From: Ralstonia sp. UNC404CL21Col
GTDB taxonomy: Bacteria; Pseudomonadota; Gammaproteobacteria; Burkholderiales; Burkholderiaceae
Reading direction: 5' to 3'
NCBI RefSeq assembly: GCF_000620465.1
Contig: NZ_JIBE01000003.1
Location: 62,001-126,000, forward strand
DNA length: 64,000 nt
Position numbers and translations under genes: made by a program. Below, piece after piece: positions 31,755-39,427 of the stretch. Below the pieces are notes generated by a model. The model made no database searches. It was not told where the DNA came from and was given only the letters and a program-made list of their open reading frames with translations. Numbering within the stretch: position 1 is the stretch's first letter; each line of letters begins with the position of its first letter.

Positions 31755-32488
31755 GGCTGGGCACCTGCGGCCGCCTTGGCCTGCTGCACCGCTTGGCGCT
31801 CTTCAATGGTGAGCGCGACCTTGTCACGGACATAGAGCGGCGCCGCATCTTCAGGCCGCACCGTATGGCCGGCGGCCAGTAGGCGCAGACCCACGGTGAT
31901 GATTTCCCGAGCGTGCGGCGCAACTTCGGGCAACACAGCGGCGGCCCCTGCAGCGATGCTCAACTGATCGCCGAACACCGCGGCGGCATTGCCCGCCAGC
32001 CAATACGGCTGCGACGGCGCGACAACGTTTTGTGGGCCGCTGACCTGGATGGCGGAAAGCGCGTGCCAACCGGATGCGTCCTGCGCCGCATCGGCGGGAA
32101 TGAAGCTGGCCCAGTAGCACTCGTCCATACGGGCATCGAGCGCAATGGTCACAGCCGTGCCGGCGGGCAACGTTGCGCGCGTCAGCTCGGCGCAGGCAAC
32201 AAGCGAGTTGACCGGCACGACCGGCAGATCCGCACCAAACGCCAAACCCTGCGCCACGCCGCACGCTGTGCGCAGCCCGGTGAAGGAACCCGGCCCGGCG
32301 CCAAAAGCAATCGCAGCGCAATCGGCCAGGGCGATGCCCGCCTCGGCCAGCAATTCGGAAGCCGCCGGCAGCACGCGGCTACTGGAGCGCGGGCCGGTGT
32401 GTTCATGGCGGAACAGCGTGCGCGTGCCGTCACCAAGGGCGACGGAACAGAACTCGGTGGAGGTATCGAAAGCAAGAATCCAGGGCAT
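31751..32488 (-). CDS. tsaB: tRNA threonylcarbamoyladenosine synthesis protein TsaB
   Basis: 245 residues from ATG 32488 (MPWILAFDTSTEFCSVAL). ASKHA-fold protein that pairs with TsaD and TsaE to make t6A at position 37 of ANN-decoding tRNAs. GPGSFTGLRTACGVAQGLAFG is the diagnostic motif. It is first in the tsaB-rimI-udg operon. Confidence 0.95.
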   Translation of the reverse strand: MPWILAFDTSTEFCSVALGDGTRTLFRHEHTGPRSSSRVLPAASELLAEAGIALADCAAIAFGAGPGSFTGLRTACGVAQGLAFGADLPVVPVNSLVACAELTRATLPAGTAVTIALDARMDECYWASFIPADAAQDASGWHALSAIQVSGPQNVVAPSQPYWLAGNAAAVFGDQLSIAAGAAAVLPEVAPHAREIITVGLRLLAAGHTVRPEDAAPLYVRDKVALTIEERQAVQQAKAAAGAQP

Positions 32489-32661
32489 GGCGGCATTGTA
32501 CCGGCTGGTGTGGCGCCTGAATGCGCAAACCCGTGGCTGCGCCTCTGGAAACCGGGCCAAACATCGCGCAGAAAACCGAAGCCGTCCTCGAATTCAAACG
32601 GCCCGACCGCCCAACCCCGGCGCTATCATCGCCAGACCATTGTTTTCAGCCGGGAATCATC

Positions 32662-32931
32662 ATGAGCGACCTGCAAGCCCGTTTCGACCAAGCCCAAATC
32701 GACGTCAAGGGCCTCTCCGAGCGCCCCGCCAACATGACGCTGCTGCGCCTGTACGCGCTGTACAAGCAAGGCGCTGAAGGTGACGCGCACGGCGACAAGC
32801 CGGGCTTTACCGACATCGTCGGCCGCTACAAGTTTGAGGCGTGGGAAGGCCTGAAAGGCACGGCGCAGGACGAGGCCAAGCAAAAGTACATCGACCTCGT
32901 CGAAGAACTGAAGAGCGGCGCAACGACCTGA
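32662..32931 (+). CDS. Acyl-CoA-binding protein
   Basis: 89-residue all-helical ACBP, which binds long-chain acyl-CoA esters in the cytoplasm. Family motifs: LSERPANMTLLRLYALYKQGAEGD and FTDIVGRYKFEAWEGLKGTAQDEAKQKYIDLVEEL, with the conserved Tyr and Lys acyl-CoA contacts. ATG 32662 gives the standard length. It is monocistronic with its own terminator just downstream. Confidence 0.95.
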   Translation: MSDLQARFDQAQIDVKGLSERPANMTLLRLYALYKQGAEGDAHGDKPGFTDIVGRYKFEAWEGLKGTAQDEAKQKYIDLVEELKSGATT

Positions 32932-32951
32932 TCGTCGAATCGCCAACGAAG

Positions 32952-32976
32952 AACCGGGCCCCGTGCCCGGTTTTTT
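32952..32976 (+). terminator. Intrinsic terminator after the acyl-CoA-binding protein gene
   Basis: AACCGGGC-CCCGT-GCCCGGTT followed by a T6 run, 20 bases after the stop codon. It overlaps the 3' end of the convergent MFS gene by two bases. Confidence 0.9.
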
Positions 32977-34432
32977 ATTGCGCTGCAGGAATGGCGGACG
33001 GTAGCTCGCGGCGGCGCATGCGCCATGCGGCCAGCACGGCCAGTGCGCACAGCGTGCCGAGAAAGACGAAGGTCTCGTCAAAGGCCAGGATGCGCGCCTC
33101 CGGGTCGACTGCCGCACCGTGCACCGTTTCGATACCGCGCGTGGCGAGCCGCCATTGCAGAAAAATGCCCGTAGCCGACACGCCAATCGCCCCGCCCAAT
33201 TGGCGCAGGAAATTGACGGCGCTGGAGCCTTGGGCGATCAACGTGAAATCGACACCACGCATGGCGCCCAGGCTCAGCGACGGCAGCACGAAACCCAGCC
33301 CGATCCGCCCGATGACGGCGATGGCGATCAGCAGCAGATAGCTCGTTGCCCGGGTGTTGGTCGCCATCAGGAAAAACGAAAGCGCCAGCGCTGCCAGCCC
33401 GAACGACACCAACCGGAACGGCTCGATGCGATTGGTCAGCCGCCCCGCCAGCATGATCGTCACGGCCAGCACGAGGCCGGCGGGCAGCAGCACCAGCCCG
33501 GCGCGCGACGGCGCATAGGCCAGCGCCACCTGCATATACACCGGCACGAGGTACGTCGAGCCGTACAGCCCGGCCCCGTAGATGAAAGCCACGACCGCCC
33601 CCATCGCAAACTGCCGGTAGCTGAACAGCCGCAGGTTGAGCAACGGCGACTCCACCCGCCGCTGCCAGAACACAAAGCCCGCCAGGCACACGGCCGACAC
33701 GAGCATCAGCACAACGCCGTGCGCCACATCGCCGTGCAGCGCGACCAGTCCGTTGAGCAGCGTGACGGTCGCACCGCCGATCAGCAGCAGGCCACGCCAA
33801 TCGAGCGGCTTGGGCTCGCCCGCCATCGACGAATTGATGGCCATGAAGCGCCGCGCCATCGCCCAGCCGATCAGCGTGAACGGCATCACCACGAAGAAGA
33901 TCGAGCGCCAGCCGAACAACTCCACCAGGAAACCGCCCACGCTCGGGCCCACGGCCGGCGCCAGCACAACACCAAAGCCGAACAGACCGAACGCCTTGCC
34001 CTGCTCCCGCTCCGGAAACACGCGCAGGATCAGGATGTTGGGCAGCGGCTGCATGATGCCGGCAGCAATCCCTTCCACGACGCGCATGGCGATCATCACT
34101 TCGTAATTGGGGGACAGGCCACCCGCCAGCCCGCCGACGCCCAGCAGCAGCAACGCGCCGATAAACGTGCGACGCAGCCCGAAACGCAGCAGCAGCCACG
34201 GTGTCAGCAGCATCGACAACGTCATCGCGACCATGAAGCTGGCCGATACCCACTGCGCGCGTTCCTGCCCGAGCACGAAATGCCGGCTCAGATCGGGAAT
34301 CGCCACGTTCACGATCGTGGCGGAGATGACGGACGACACCGCACCCACCATCAGCGTGAAGAGAACGAGCCATTTGAAGCGCTCGCCGTAACGCGCGCGC
34401 AGCGCCTCCAGGGTGGGCGTGAATGTCGTCAT
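32975..34432 (-). CDS. MFS exporter of the DHA2 (EmrB-like, 14-helix) family
   Basis: 485 residues from ATG 34432 (TTFTPTLEALRARYGERFKW). The pattern of about 14 hydrophobic helices, VNVAIPDLSRHFVLGQERAQWVSASFMVAM in helix 1-2 loop and FGLFGFGVVLAPAVGPSVGGFLVELFGWRSIFFVVMPF (motif C and B region) identify a DHA2 drug:proton antiporter. It lacks the EmrA partner nearby. Substrate unknown. Confidence 0.9.
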   Translation of the reverse strand: MTTFTPTLEALRARYGERFKWLVLFTLMVGAVSSVISATIVNVAIPDLSRHFVLGQERAQWVSASFMVAMTLSMLLTPWLLLRFGLRRTFIGALLLLGVGGLAGGLSPNYEVMIAMRVVEGIAAGIMQPLPNILILRVFPEREQGKAFGLFGFGVVLAPAVGPSVGGFLVELFGWRSIFFVVMPFTLIGWAMARRFMAINSSMAGEPKPLDWRGLLLIGGATVTLLNGLVALHGDVAHGVVLMLVSAVCLAGFVFWQRRVESPLLNLRLFSYRQFAMGAVVAFIYGAGLYGSTYLVPVYMQVALAYAPSRAGLVLLPAGLVLAVTIMLAGRLTNRIEPFRLVSFGLAALALSFFLMATNTRATSYLLLIAIAVIGRIGLGFVLPSLSLGAMRGVDFTLIAQGSSAVNFLRQLGGAIGVSATGIFLQWRLATRGIETVHGAAVDPEARILAFDETFVFLGTLCALAVLAAWRMRRRELPSAIPAAQ

Positions 34433-34522
34433 GGTCTCGTTGTCGTGATGTGTGAGACGACCAGGGTGCAGGCAGAGCAAACCGGGCCAGCGCCTCCTCC
34501 AGCGCCGGCCGGGCGGGACACG

Positions 34523-35020
34523 TCAGCCGAGGCGGCCGGTGGCGGCGATCTCGCGGATGCGGCGCACGGTGTCGATGTCGGATTCCCGGTAGGCGGATTT
34601 GACGATCTCGGCGTAGCGCGTGTCGCCGGTTTCGTCGGCGTTGGGCAGCGTGGTGTCGTAGATGAAGCGGATGAACGCGGCGTTGGCCTCGTTGCTCTCG
34701 ATCGTCATGGTCAGCGAGCCGCCGGCGTGTTCGCCCGTGGCTTCGGTGGTGTACGTCACGCGCTTGTGGGGCTCGAGCGTCACGCGGTCCTGGATGCGCG
34801 CCTTGCCGAACACGAGTTCGCGCTCGACCCAGCCGTCGCCTTCAGCGGTGATGATGCATTCGTCCAGGCTTTCGACAAATTCGGTTTGCTCGCGCACGCG
34901 CAGCACCAGGCCTTGCCAGATCTGGTTCAGGGTCAGCGTGTCGATGAGGGGGTTCAGTGGATCGTTGACTTCCACCAGGTGTTCAAAGCGCAAAGCGGCC
35001 TCCGCAAGATTTCGTGACAT
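34523..35020 (-). CDS. SRPBCC (DUF1857/AtaL-like) protein
   Basis: 165 residues starting at ATG 35020 (MSRNLAEAALRFEHLVEVND). Alternating strands such as WQGLVLRVREQTEFVESLDE, ERELVFGKARIQDRVTLEPHKRVTY and GSLTMTIESNEANAAFIRFIYD fit the START-like SRPBCC fold that binds hydrophobic ligands. Ligand and role are unknown. It lies 90 bases from the MFS gene on the same strand, which may or may not be co-transcribed. Confidence 0.82.
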   Translation of the reverse strand: MSRNLAEAALRFEHLVEVNDPLNPLIDTLTLNQIWQGLVLRVREQTEFVESLDECIITAEGDGWVERELVFGKARIQDRVTLEPHKRVTYTTEATGEHAGGSLTMTIESNEANAAFIRFIYDTTLPNADETGDTRYAEIVKSAYRESDIDTVRRIREIAATGRLG

Positions 35021-35053
35021 TATCGCGCGGCTTGGCCTGCCTTGCGCCAAATG

Positions 35054-35086
35054 AAAAAACGCCGGCGGGTTGCCCCAGCCGGCGTT
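35054..35086 (-). terminator. Intrinsic terminator on the minus strand
   Basis: On the minus strand AACGCCGGC-N11-GCCGGCGTT runs into T6. It lies between aceB (upstream) and the SRPBCC gene (downstream), 150 bases after the aceB stop, and so probably ends aceB transcripts. Confidence 0.75.
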
Positions 35087-35099
35087 TCCGTTGCGCGCT

Positions 35100-35235
35100 T
35101 TAAGCGTCGCTTAAAAATCGTTCAAGATCCGTAGCGAGCGACCCGAGGTTGGCGCGAGAAGCGCAGCCGTACATGAGTACGGCGAGCATCGCAGAGCCAA
35201 GATCGGGGCGCGCAGTAGGACCGTGAGCGATTTTT
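35100..35235. repeat. Long imperfect hairpin element downstream of aceB
   Basis: The element starts with a perfect palindrome TTTAAGCG-T-CGCTTAAA and is then bounded by AAAAATCG and CGATTTTTT. Inner pairs nest as CCCGA..TTGGC..GCG..CCGTAC-ATGA-GTACGG..CGC..GCCAA..TCGGG. This gives a ~130-base rod with T-runs at both ends. It resembles the intergenic repetitive hairpins common in Burkholderiales; whether it is repeated elsewhere cannot be seen in this window. Confidence 0.6.
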
Positions 35236-36816
35236 TTAGATTTCTTCGTACAGCGGCAGCGTCAGGAATTCCGCAAAGTCTTCCGACGTCGACATCTGTT
35301 CGAAGATTTCCGCAGCGCGGTCAAAGTGGCCCACCGCGCCCGTCTCCTTCACCTTGGCCAATTCTTCCGGGATCAGCTTGCGCACCAGTTCAGCCGTGAC
35401 CTTGGTGCCGTCTTCCAGCTTGCCCTTGGGCGAGCGGATCCACTGCCACACCTGCGAGCGGGAGATTTCTGCCGTGGCGGCATCTTCCATCAGGTTGTGG
35501 ATCGGCACGCAACCGTTGCCGGCCAGCCAGGCACCCAGGTAGTGGATGCCGACGTTGATGTTCATGCGCAGGCCAGCTTCGGTGATCGGCGTTTCCGGCT
35601 GGAAGTCCAGCAGGTCGGCAGCCTTCACTTCCACGTCGGGGCGTTGCTTCTCGAACTGGTTCGGCTTGTCGCCCAGCACTGCCACGAATTCCTTCATGGC
35701 CGGCTCGACCAGGCCCGGGTGTGCCACCCAGCCGCCGTCGTAACCGTCGGTCGCGTCGCGCTTCTTGTCGTTGATGATGCCGGCCATGGCGATGGCGTTC
35801 TTCTCCGGATCGTTCTTGATCGGGATCAGCGCGCTCATGCCGCCGATGGCGGGTGCACCGCGCTTGTGGCAGGTCTTGAGCAGCAGCAGCGCGTAGGCAC
35901 GCATAAACGGCGAGGTCATCGTCACCTTGGCGCGGTCGGCCAGGCAGAAGTTCTTGTCGACCTTGAACTTCTTGATGCACGAGAAGATGTAGTCCCAGCG
36001 GCCGGCGTTCAGGCCCGCGCTGTGCTCACGCAGTTCGTACAGGATTTCTTCCATCTCGAACGCGGCGAGGATGGTTTCGATCAGCACGGTAGCCTTGATC
36101 GTGCCTTGTGGCAGGCCGATCTCGTTCTGCGCCATCACGAAGATGTCGTTCCACAGACGCGCTTCCAGATGGCTTTCCATCTTGGGCAGGTAGAAGAACG
36201 GGCCGGCGCCGCGCGCGATCTGCTCCTTGGCGTTGTGGAACAGGAACAGCGCAAAGTCGAAGATGCCGCCGGACACGCGCTCGCCGTCGATCAGCACGTG
36301 CTTCTCGTCGAGGTGCCAGCCGCGCGGACGCACCTGCAGCGTGGCGATCTTGTCGTTGAGCTTGTAGGTCTTGCCGTTCTGCTCCAGCGTCAGCGTGCGG
36401 CGGATGGCGGCCTTCAGGTTGACCTGGCCCTGGATCTGGTTGTGCCAGCTCGGCGAATTCGAATCTTCGAAGTCGGTCATGTAGCTGTCCGCGCCCGAGT
36501 TGAACGCGTTGATGACCATCTTGGCATCGACCGGGCCAGTGATTTCCACACGGCGGCAATGCAGTGCCGGCGGGATCGGAGCAACCTTCCAGTCGCCTTC
36601 ACGCACGGCCTTCGTTTCCGGCAGGAAATCCGGGCGCTCGCCGGCGTCCAGGCGCTTGGCGCGCTCGACACGGGAAGCCAGCAGCTCTTTGCGACGCGGC
36701 TGGAAGGCACGGTGCAGCTTGGCAACCAGCGCCAGTGCTTCGGGGGTCAGAATGTCTTCGTAGGCCGGCAGAATCTCGGCCTTGATCTCCATGCCTTGGG
36801 GCAGCGTGAGCGCCAT
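35236..36816 (-). CDS. aceB: Malate synthase A
   Basis: 526 residues from ATG 36816, preceded by GGAG. It condenses glyoxylate and acetyl-CoA to malate, the second step of the glyoxylate bypass. Landmarks: MTDFEDSNSPSWHNQ, LQVRPRGWHLDEKH, FFYLPKMESHLEARLW, GTIKATVLIETILAAFEMEEILYELREHSAGLNAGRWDYIFS with the catalytic Arg, and DGGWVAHPGL. The length fits the A isoform (E. coli 533). The partner gene aceA lies about 6 kb away on the same strand. Confidence 0.97.
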   Translation of the reverse strand: MALTLPQGMEIKAEILPAYEDILTPEALALVAKLHRAFQPRRKELLASRVERAKRLDAGERPDFLPETKAVREGDWKVAPIPPALHCRRVEITGPVDAKMVINAFNSGADSYMTDFEDSNSPSWHNQIQGQVNLKAAIRRTLTLEQNGKTYKLNDKIATLQVRPRGWHLDEKHVLIDGERVSGGIFDFALFLFHNAKEQIARGAGPFFYLPKMESHLEARLWNDIFVMAQNEIGLPQGTIKATVLIETILAAFEMEEILYELREHSAGLNAGRWDYIFSCIKKFKVDKNFCLADRAKVTMTSPFMRAYALLLLKTCHKRGAPAIGGMSALIPIKNDPEKNAIAMAGIINDKKRDATDGYDGGWVAHPGLVEPAMKEFVAVLGDKPNQFEKQRPDVEVKAADLLDFQPETPITEAGLRMNINVGIHYLGAWLAGNGCVPIHNLMEDAATAEISRSQVWQWIRSPKGKLEDGTKVTAELVRKLIPEELAKVKETGAVGHFDRAAEIFEQMSTSEDFAEFLTLPLYEEI

Positions 36817-36889
36817 GGTTGTTCTCCAGAGGATGATGTGAGGGTTGAACGGGTTCGGTCCTATGGCTGGACCGATTAAATGCAATGCC

Positions 36890-37588
36890 TTACGTCGCTT
36901 GTGTTGCCTGCACGAACTGCAGCAGATCGCGCATGTCGTGGCCGGCCGCGGTGGGCGCCACGTCGAGCGCCTCGGGCGGATGCCCCAGGCGGTTGATCCA
37001 GAACGTTGTGAAGCCGTACCACGTCGCGCCGCAGGCATCCCAGCCATTGGACGAGACAAACAGAATCTGTTCCGCCGGCACACCAAACGCTTGTGGCGCC
37101 AGCGCATAGGCTTGCGGCGCGGTCTTGTAGAGCTTGACCGCATCGACCGACAGCACGTGATCGAACAGCCCGGACATGCCGGCACTCTTCACGGCAATGT
37201 CGAGCATCTGCGGGTTGCCGTTGGAGAGGATGCCCAGCGGCAAGCCCATCTCTCGCAGGCGGCGCAGCGCAGGCACGTTCTCGGGAAACGCCGACAGGCA
37301 CGCATATTCACGCATCAGCGTGGCTTCGTCGTGGGCGGAAAGCTCTACGCCCAGGCGTGCGGCCGCGTAGCGCAGCGCATCGACGGTGATGTCCCAGAAC
37401 GGCTTGTAGTGTTCGCCCGACGGGCCGGCCAGCGAGCGGATGCGCGTGTAGTCGATCTGTTTGTCGCGCCACAGCACCGACAGCGCTTCGCCCTTGCCCG
37501 CAAACAGTTGCTCGGCGCGCGCGGCCACGGAATACACGTCGAACAACGTGCCATAGGCATCGAAAACCACCGCGCGAATCGAACTCAT
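36890..37588 (-). CDS. Haloacid dehalogenase, type II-like
   Basis: 232 residues from ATG 37588. HAD-superfamily motif I is AVVFDAYGTLFDVYSV (nucleophile Asp), motif II ILSNGNPQML, and the type II signature is FVSSNGWDACGATWYGFTTFWINR. These features match S-2-haloacid dehalogenases that release hydroxyacids from short 2-haloacids. It lies 73 bases upstream of aceB on the same strand, which would feed the two-carbon product glycolate/glyoxylate toward malate synthase; that link is inferred. Confidence 0.9.
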   Translation of the reverse strand: MSSIRAVVFDAYGTLFDVYSVAARAEQLFAGKGEALSVLWRDKQIDYTRIRSLAGPSGEHYKPFWDITVDALRYAAARLGVELSAHDEATLMREYACLSAFPENVPALRRLREMGLPLGILSNGNPQMLDIAVKSAGMSGLFDHVLSVDAVKLYKTAPQAYALAPQAFGVPAEQILFVSSNGWDACGATWYGFTTFWINRLGHPPEALDVAPTAAGHDMRDLLQFVQATQAT

Positions 37589-37739
37589 CAGAAGCTCCAC
37601 GGACCCGAAGGCCACGCGCTCGCGCGTTCCATTACGCAGAACGCCTTGCCGACCTTCGCAACGAGGGCCATTGTAGAAAAGCTGACGCACCGCACAAAGA
37701 CGGCAATGGTCACTTGATCTTTAACTTTTACCGACGGAA

Positions 37740-37767
37740 TGACGAGTGATAACCTTTATATTCGTCA
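37740..37767. promoter_or_regulatory. Inverted repeat in the dehalogenase/LysR divergent gap
   Basis: TGACGA-N16-TCGTCA lies 40 bases before the LysR gene start and about 150 bases from the dehalogenase start. A LysR-type regulator commonly binds such a dyad in a divergent promoter. No independent support. Confidence 0.4.
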
Positions 37768-37806
37768 CAATCCCGCAGGCCCCGGTCGGCACGGTATACA
37801 TCAGGC

Positions 37807-38736
37807 ATGGATCATTTCAAGCAGCTCGAAACCTTTGTCGCCGTCGCAACACGCGGCAGCCTATCCGCCGCCGCCGCCGCTGAAGGCGTGGCGCCTGCCA
37901 TCATCGGGCGCCGCATCGACGCGCTGGAAGAACGCCTCGGGGTCAAACTCCTCGTCCGCACCACGCGGCGCATCACGCTGACGTTCGAGGGATCAGCCTT
38001 CCTGGAAGATTGTCAGCGCATTCTCAATGACCTGCACAACGCCGAGGCCAGCGTCTCGGCCGGTGGCGTGAAAGCCAGCGGGCATCTGCGCGTGACCGCC
38101 CCCGCCGGTTTCGGCCGCCGTCATGTCGCCCCGATGGTGCCGGACTTCATCGAGACACATCCGGATGTCTCGATGACGCTGGACCTGGGCGACCGCGTCG
38201 TCGACCTCGTCAACGAAGGCTTCGACTGCGCCATCCGCCTGGGCGATCTGCCCGACTCGAGCCTCGTGTCGATCCGCCTGTGGGAAAACCGCCGCGTGGT
38301 GGTGGCTGCGCCGTCATACCTGGAGCGCCGTGGCGTTCCGACGCAGGTGGAGCAGCTTTCCACCCACAACTGCCTGGCCTTTGGCGCCAGCGCCAACGTG
38401 CAGCGCGGCTGGGTCTTCCAGCAAGGCGGCAAGGCCGTCACCGTGAAGGTGTCGGGCACGATGGAATGCACCGACGGCGCCGTGCTGCGCGAGTGGTGTT
38501 TGCAAGGCTACGGCCTGGCGTGGCGCTCATGGTGGGAGGTCGGGCACGACATTGCCACCGGCAAGCTGGTGACGGTGCTCGACGCCTTTGAAGCGCCGCC
38601 GATCGGCATCCACGCAGTGTTTCCGCAGCGCAAGCATCTGCCGCTGCGCGTGCGCCTGTTCATCGACTTCCTCAAGAACACGTATGGCAACCCGGCCTAC
38701 TGGCGCCGGGCAGACGCCTTGATCGGGATGGATTAG
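37807..38736 (+). CDS. LysR-family transcriptional regulator
   Basis: 309 residues. The N-terminal winged helix-turn-helix (FKQLETFVAVATRGSLSAAAAAEGVAPAIIGRRIDALEERLGV) is canonical. The effector domain has FDCAIRLGDLPDSSLVSIRL, typical of the subgroup resembling DmlR/AaeR. It is divergent from the haloacid dehalogenase gene, a common arrangement of regulator and target. Confidence 0.9.
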   Translation: MDHFKQLETFVAVATRGSLSAAAAAEGVAPAIIGRRIDALEERLGVKLLVRTTRRITLTFEGSAFLEDCQRILNDLHNAEASVSAGGVKASGHLRVTAPAGFGRRHVAPMVPDFIETHPDVSMTLDLGDRVVDLVNEGFDCAIRLGDLPDSSLVSIRLWENRRVVVAAPSYLERRGVPTQVEQLSTHNCLAFGASANVQRGWVFQQGGKAVTVKVSGTMECTDGAVLREWCLQGYGLAWRSWWEVGHDIATGKLVTVLDAFEAPPIGIHAVFPQRKHLPLRVRLFIDFLKNTYGNPAYWRRADALIGMD

Positions 38737-38820
38737 CAATCACCCCGAGTGGGTGAAACACCGCATGCGGCCTACAATCAAGACAAGAACGTCTTCCCGC
38801 ATCCCACCTCAGGAGGCCGC

Positions 38821-39255
38821 ATGTTCCAGCACATCCTCATCCCGACCGATGGTTCCGAGCTGTCGCGCAAGGCAGTGGCGGGCGCGCTCGACTTTGCCAA
38901 GACGCTGGGCGCGCGCCTGACGGCCTACACCTGCCTGGAGGAATACCCGTACACGCCGTTTTCCGAGATCGTCGTGGAGACGCCCCAGGCGTTCAAGGAG
39001 CGCGTCGAAGCGCAGGCGCGCGTGGTCCTCAAGGACGTGGAAGACGCCGCCGTCAGCGCCGGCATCACGTGCGACACCGACATGAGCTGCTTCGCCGTCC
39101 CGTACATGGGCATCATCGACGCGGCCGAACGCCATGGCTGCGACGTCATCTTCATGGCCTCGCACGGGCGGCGGGGATTGGCCGGGTTGCTGCTCGGCAG
39201 CGAAACGCAGAAGGTGCTCACGCATACCGAGATTCCGGTGATCGTCTACCGCTGA
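38821..39255 (+). CDS. Universal stress protein (UspA family)
   Basis: 144 residues. MFQHILIPTDGSELSRKAVAGALDFAKTLGARL is the N-terminal strand-helix. The ATP-binding motif appears as MASHGRRGLAGLLLGSETQKVLTHTEIPVIVYR, matching the G-2x-G-9x-G-S/T pattern, so it likely binds ATP. ATG 38821 follows GGAGGCCGC. It is a single-gene unit with its own terminator. Confidence 0.93.
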   Translation: MFQHILIPTDGSELSRKAVAGALDFAKTLGARLTAYTCLEEYPYTPFSEIVVETPQAFKERVEAQARVVLKDVEDAAVSAGITCDTDMSCFAVPYMGIIDAAERHGCDVIFMASHGRRGLAGLLLGSETQKVLTHTEIPVIVYR

Positions 39256-39280
39256 AGCGACCTCCCGCAACACGATAACT

Positions 39281-39306
39281 AGCCGCCTTTTCAGGCGGCT
39301 TTTTTT
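39281..39306 (+). terminator. Intrinsic terminator after the universal stress gene
   Basis: AGCCGCCT-TTTC-AGGCGGCT followed by seven T, 26 bases after the stop codon. Confidence 0.93.
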
Positions 39307-39310
39307 CTCC

Positions 39311-39371
39311 TTGACTCTTGGCTTCCTGGCGCATACAACTTTGTACACAAAACAAAAACAAGTTGTGTACA
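39311..39371 (+). promoter_or_regulatory. Promoter and palindromic operator of the NCS1 transporter operon
   Basis: TTGACT (39311-39316), 17 bases, then TACAAC (39334-39339) form a good sigma-70 promoter. Directly downstream is TTGTACACAA (39341-39350) and its mirror TTGTGTACA (39363-39371), an inverted repeat centred about 29 bp from each outer end. GntR/FadR-type repressors favour such TNGTACAN sites, and a GntR-FCD gene ends the operon. The position just after the -10 box suggests repression. Confidence 0.65.
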
Positions 39372-39427
39372 TTTTTGCGCACAAGATCGCCCGGTCCGGA
39401 AACCGGCAAAAAACCAAAGGAGACAGC

